This document shows positions 61,046 through 64,000 of a DNA stretch of 64,000 nt, piece after piece. The stretch spans positions 62,526,946 through 62,590,945 of the forward strand of contig NC_079147.1 of assembly GCF_945859685.1 (NCBI RefSeq). The letters are read 5' to 3'. The DNA comes from Eupeodes corollae (lineage: Eukaryota; Arthropoda; Insecta; Diptera; Syrphidae). Each line of letters opens with the position of its first letter. The stretch's first letter is position 1. The notes beneath the pieces were generated by a model. That model did no database searches. It was not told the DNA's origin and saw only the letters and a program-made list of their open reading frames with translations. Both the position numbers and the translations under genes were made by a program.

Positions 61046-64000
61046 GTATACTTACTTACTTAAGGTGGCGCTACAGTCCGGGGCGGACCTGGGCCTCAAC
61101 CAACAAGCGTCTCCAGCCAGCTCGGTCCCTAGCTAGCTGTCTCCAGTTTCGCACGCCAAGTTGGTTGAGGTCCTCTCCCACCTGGGTGCGCCACCTGAGT
61201 CGCGGTCTTCCTCTACTGCGCCGTCCCTCGGGATTGGATTCGAAGACCTTCCGGGCTGGAGCGTTGATGTCCATCCGCTCTACATGACCTAGCCATCTAA
61301 GCCGTTGGACTTTGATTCTGCTAACTAGGTCAGTGTCGCTGTACAGCCCGTACAGCTCGTCGTTATATCTTCTCCTCCATTCTCCATCTATGCGTACGGG
61401 ACCAAAAATCGCCCGAAGAATTTTTCTCTCGAAGCATCCTAAGACGCTCTCATCTTTCTTTGACAGGGTCCAGGCCTCAGCGCCATAAATGAGAACCGGG
61501 ATGATGAGTGTCTTATAGATGGTGATTTTACATGCCCGAGAGAGGACTTTACTTCTCAATTGCCTTCTAAGTCCAAAGAAGCAGCGATTTGCAAGAGTTA
61601 TTCTTTGTTTGATTTCAGCGCTGGTGTCGTTGTCTGCATTAATAGCGGTGCCTAGGTAGACAAAGTCCTTAACTACCTCAAAGTTATAGCTGTCCATGGT
61701 GACGTTTTGCCCAAGACGTCGTCGTTCAGTGTCCTTTTTTGATGACAGCATATACTTGGTCTTGCCCTCATTGACCACTAAACCCATCTTCTTCGCTTCC
61801 TTCGCAATGCTCAAAAACGCTCCACTGACATCACGCTTTGATCTTCCAATTATGTCAATATCATCTGCGTATCCGAGTAATTGGATGGATCTTTGGAAGA
61901 TTGTGCCTCTAGTGTTTACGGTTGAGTTTTGCACAATTCTTTCCAGAACGATGTTGAAGAAGTCGCATGACAGTGCATCGCCTTGTCTAAAACCTTTGTT
62001 GACATCAAATGCATCGGTAAGATCTTTTCCGACCTTGATAGAGCAGCGTGCATTCTCCATCGTCATTCTGCACAAACGGATAAGTTTGACAGGGATGCCA
62101 AAACTAGACATTGCTCGGTAGAGCTCTTCCCTATAGATGCTGTCATACGCGGCTTTAAAATCGATAAAGAGATGGTGGGTATCGATTTGAAGCTCCTGGG
62201 TTTTTTCCAAGATCTGCCGTAGTGTGAATATTTGGTCGATAGTGGACTTTCCTGGTCTGAAGCCACACTGATAAGGACCAATCAGGTTGTTGACGAATGG
62301 CTTCAGACGTTCACATAATACGGCAGAGAGGATCTTATACGCAATGTTAAGGAGACTGATGCCTCTGTAGTTGGCGCAGTTTAGAGGGTCTCCTTTCTTA
62401 TGTATCGGGCACACTATGCTGAGATTCCACTCATCGGGCATGCTTTCTTCCGACCAAATTTTGCAGATGAGTTGGTGCATGCTCCCTACCAAGTCATCGC
62501 CTGCTGCTTTGAATAGTTCGGCGGTGATGCCGTCAGCTCCAGCAGCTTTGTTTGACTTAAGTTTAGATATAGCTATCTTCACTTCGTCAAGGTCGGGTAG
62601 GCGGAATTGTTGATCTGCGTCGCCGAGGTTGAGTGGTTCTATCTCCCTTACAGCGGAGTTCGGTTCGTCATCGCCGTTATATAATTTGGAGAAGTGATCT
62701 TTCCATATTCTCAGCATCGACTGTGGTTCTACTACGATGTTCCCTTGATCGGCTTTACAGGCTTCGGTTCGTGGCTGGTACCCTTGGGAGGTTTTTTTTA
62801 CCTTTTGGTAAAATTTACGAACCTCATTCCTGTTGTGACATCCCTCTATCTCCTCGATCGCGCGCTTCTCATGCTCTCTTTTTTTCCGTCTAAGAAGCCG
62901 GTGTTCCTCTCTCCTCTTCTGCTCGTAGAGCTCGCGAGCAGCTCTAGTCCTTTTGTGCAGCGCCGTTTTGTATGCCTCTTGTTTCGCTGCGTGCGCTTGC
63001 CGGCATTCGTCGTCAAACCAGAGGTTTCGCTGTGGTGGCCGTGTGAAACCTAGCACTTCAGAGGCGGCATCTCTGATGGCTGCAAGGCAATGTTGCCACT
63101 GGTTTTCAATGCTTAATGCAGGAAGCATAGGACTTCTTAGGAGGTTACTAGAGACTCGATCGGAAAAGGACATGGCAGTCTCTTGCGATTGTAGCCGTCT
63201 AACGTCGAATCTTCTCACAGTACCACCTTGTTTTGGCTTGGATCGGGATATCCGTAGCCGTACCTTGGCTACAACGAGGTAGTGGTCCGAGTCAATGTTG
63301 GCCTCTCGGAATGTTCGGATATCCTGGATACTGGAGAAGTGAATTGACGGTTGACGGTTGATTGATCAGGAGATTTCCATGTCCCCTTGTGGATATTAAG
63401 ATGCGTGAACTGCGTACTAGCTACCAGAACGTCTCGCCCCGCAGCGAAATCGACCAGCCTGAATCCGTTGTCGGAGGTGGTGTCGTGCAGGCTGTATCTC
63501 CCGATTATGCCACCAAAGATGTCTTCTCTTCCTAGCTTGGCATTAAAATCTCCTAAGACAATTTTAATGTCATAGCCAGGGCACTGCTCATATGTCTTGT
63601 CCAAGAGCTCGAAGAACATATCTTTGGTGTCTTCATCTTTCTCCTCTGTTGGGGCATGCGCGCATATTAGGCTTATGTTGGCGAATTTAGCCTTGATGCG
63701 GATTGTCGTGATGCGCTCGCTCACACTGTTGAAACTCAAGACTTTTTGCCTGAGCCTAGTTCCAACAACAAATCCACACCCAAATAGACGCTGTCTTTGT
63801 TCTCGGTAGCAGTCGCCGTAGTAGATATCGCAGTCTTTTAGTTTGCGTTTACCCGGTCCATCCCATCGCACTTCTTGGATGGCTGTAATATCTGCCTTGC
63901 AGCAGTTTAGGGCTTCCGCTAATTGTTCGGCTGCACGTGGTCTGTTAAGGGACCTAACATTCCACGTACATATCCGAAATTCGTTGTCCTTATTTCGTTT
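61046..64000 (-). mobile_element. RTE-like LINE, longest copy, endonuclease broken; runs to window edge
   Basis: One large frame from about 63330 to the stop at 61071 contains the linker and the complete reverse transcriptase. Blocks are KLKSNKAAGADGITAELFKA, FIDFKAAYDSIYREELYRAM, GFRQGDALSCDFFNIVLERI, LLGYADDIDIIGRSKRD, GAEAWTLSKKDESVLGCFER and the C-terminal GHVERMDINAPARKVFE. A second frame, 63871-63269 and open up to the edge, holds the endonuclease from RICTWNVRSL-type sequence to GTWKSPDQSTVN. Between them, near 63340, 36 nt that encode QIDHIAIDARHC in the 27.7 kb copy are replaced by 14 nt, which removes a conserved endonuclease motif and shifts the frame. An AAGT-repeat tail ends it at 61046-61064. 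Confidence 0.88.

Noticed and set aside
1..64000. A previously undescribed multi-gene system
   Set aside because: The cellular genes are one transporter family and the rest is transposable-element debris. No cluster of unknown conserved genes is visible.

Overview
The window looks like insect nuclear DNA, most probably from a fly (Diptera). It is strongly AT-rich. Its only cellular genes are split by GT-AG introns and belong to the insect trehalose/sugar transporter family (Tret1-like, major facilitator superfamily). Nearly everything else is decayed transposable elements of kinds common in Diptera: RTE-like, CR1/jockey-like and RNase H-bearing LINEs, a BEL/Pao LTR element, Tc1/mariner relics and a tRNA-derived SINE. 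The species cannot be named from this sequence alone. I found no bacterial-type operon, CRISPR array or rRNA gene, and no convincing tRNA gene outside the SINEs.

Cellular genes. Three paralogous Tret1-like transporters share one exon plan: a short first coding exon, then exons of 159, 143 and 109 nt, then one long last exon, with introns in phases 1, 1, 0 and 1. Gene A is on the minus strand (start codon at 17790, stop at 3963) and has a 12.2 kb first intron. Gene B is on the minus strand (start 34894, stop 21597) and has an 11.6 kb second intron. Gene C is on the plus strand (53177-56293) and is compact, but its last exon carries a frameshift near 55672-55677. Each would encode a 12-helix sugar carrier in the plasma membrane. 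Gene A has lost two residues that the family normally keeps in helices 7 and 10.

Layout. 1-3.4 kb: flank and a LINE relic with a PHD-like finger. 4-17.8 kb: gene A, whose first intron holds a BEL/Pao relic and three LINE relics. 18.4-21 kb: an old RTE-like relic split by a 5'-truncated jockey-like element. 21.6-34.9 kb: gene B, whose second intron holds a LINE split by a younger RTE-like copy with an 18 bp target-site duplication. 34.9-43 kb: noncoding DNA, Tc1/mariner relics and an AT-rich repeat. 43.4-46.3 kb: an RNase H-bearing LINE relic broken by a CR1-like insertion and by a fold-back element. 46.7-52 kb: an exact 87 bp tandem duplication, a SINE, a mariner fragment and an RTE-like copy. 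53.2-56.3 kb: gene C. 56.4-64 kb: a mariner relic, a second 5'-truncated RTE-like copy, another AT-rich repeat copy, a LINE relic and the longest RTE-like copy, which runs off the window edge.

How it fits together. The biology is a small local family of sugar carriers whose introns have become landing sites for retroelements. Several insertions can be dated relative to each other because younger elements sit inside older ones, in two cases with a target-site duplication that rejoins the host reading frame. I saw no clear sign of a new multi-gene system. The least explained items are the fold-back element at 45.3-45.8 kb, the AT-rich repeat family and the GC-richer block at 25.2-27.1 kb. All calls rest on reading and translating by eye; no database search was run.
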